Shown one piece after another: positions 63,546-64,000 of a stretch of 64,000 nt of DNA. The number at the start of each line of letters is the position of its first letter. Within the stretch, counting starts at the first letter, position 1. Position numbers and translations under genes: made by a program. This DNA comes from Cordylochernes scorpioides (lineage: Eukaryota; Arthropoda; Arachnida; Pseudoscorpiones; Chernetidae): NCBI GenBank assembly GCA_030710605.1, contig CP092886.1:47097794-47161793 (forward strand), given 5' to 3'. The notes below the pieces were generated by a model, which was not told the DNA's origin, did no database searches, and was given only the letters and a program-made list of their open reading frames with translations.

Positions 63546-64000
63546 ACGTGGGCATGTGATCCACTCATGCTATACAAGATCAAAGTAAGAGAAACTATTT
63601 GATGAAAATTTTCACTATATATAAAATATATGTACAATGGTTATATTTAATAATAATTAAAAGAGTATACAATTAAATAACCATTTGATTAAATAAATGA
63701 AAAGATTGATAAATATTAGAAAATAAAAATGAGTAGGGATTATGATTCAATATGTTGTGTTGATAAATATAAATAAAAATATATTACAAGTATAAATATA
63801 TGCAAAAATAAAAAAATAAATAAAATAAAAATAATAATTAAATAATTTAGGAAGATATAAATTCTCTATAAATTTCTGGTAGGTCGATTTTTCTATTTAT
63901 GCTTTCTGTATCTTTTATAGAGGCCCAGCTTTCTAAAAATAACCTGCAATGTTTTTCTTTAATATTCTGGTATAAAATTGATGCTTTGTCAAAATCGGGT
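63546..64000. other. AT-rich interval to the window end
   Basis: A/T-rich, no gene or recurrent repeat recognised. Confidence 0.5.

Overview
This window is non-coding, transposon-dense DNA from an AT-rich animal genome. No prokaryotic signature is present. The evidence is mariner and Tc1-like transposases, Ty3-type LTR retrotransposons, LINE and SINE insertions with target duplications, Helitron ends, U6 and U2 snRNA sequence, and large minisatellites. Two 100-base runs of N are scaffold gaps. The repeat mixture and a TCAGT-type initiator fit an arthropod (a parasitic copepod is one guess), but the sequence alone does not fix the species. I see no intact single-copy host gene.

Layout. 1-12 kb: foldback repeats, a mariner fossil (3.2-4.3 kb), a decayed Helitron on the minus strand (6.3-8.9 kb), a tRNA-related SINE, and a mariner fossil carrying a U6 snRNA copy (10.2-11.6 kb). 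12-19 kb: a MITE, a heat-shock-element-bearing LTR-like sequence, and a nested stack. In the stack a mariner (13541-18785) was split by an LTR retrotransposon (about 14.2-17.56 kb) and by a 5'-truncated LINE. The LTR element carries gag-protease remnants followed by a decayed coiled-coil coding sequence that I read as a copy of the nuclear-pore protein TPR (Megator). That sequence was later hit by a 119-bp retroposon. 19-26 kb: many copies of one interspersed repeat family (called R1 here), a miniature LTR element (TRIM) interrupted by a young mariner, and a Helitron. 26-29 kb: an unidentified decayed coding stretch and GC-rich islands.

29.0-33.5 kb is a 53/54-bp minisatellite with a 1541-bp higher-order repeat. 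35-36.4 kb is a Tc1-like fossil. 38.5-41.1 kb is a deleted LTR element with gag, protease and only the integrase tail. 43.7-45.5 kb is a second, unrelated 53-bp minisatellite with 213-bp and 563-bp higher-order repeats. 47-53 kb holds foldback elements, Helitron ends, a strong promoter-like segment with triplicated CRE/CCAAT motifs, and a U2 fragment. 55-57.6 kb holds two older tandem arrays. 58.7-62.5 kb is a young Ty3-type element with apparently identical LTRs and a 5-bp target duplication, but no gag and three frameshifts.

Between the repeats lie GC-rich islands (about 1.8, 5.2, 13.2, 22.3, 27.4-28.4, 37.3, 45.7 and 53.5-54 kb), several with Hox-like motifs. They stand out from the AT-rich background and are candidate regulatory elements of a distant developmental gene. 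All names for repeat families other than recognised superfamilies are mine.
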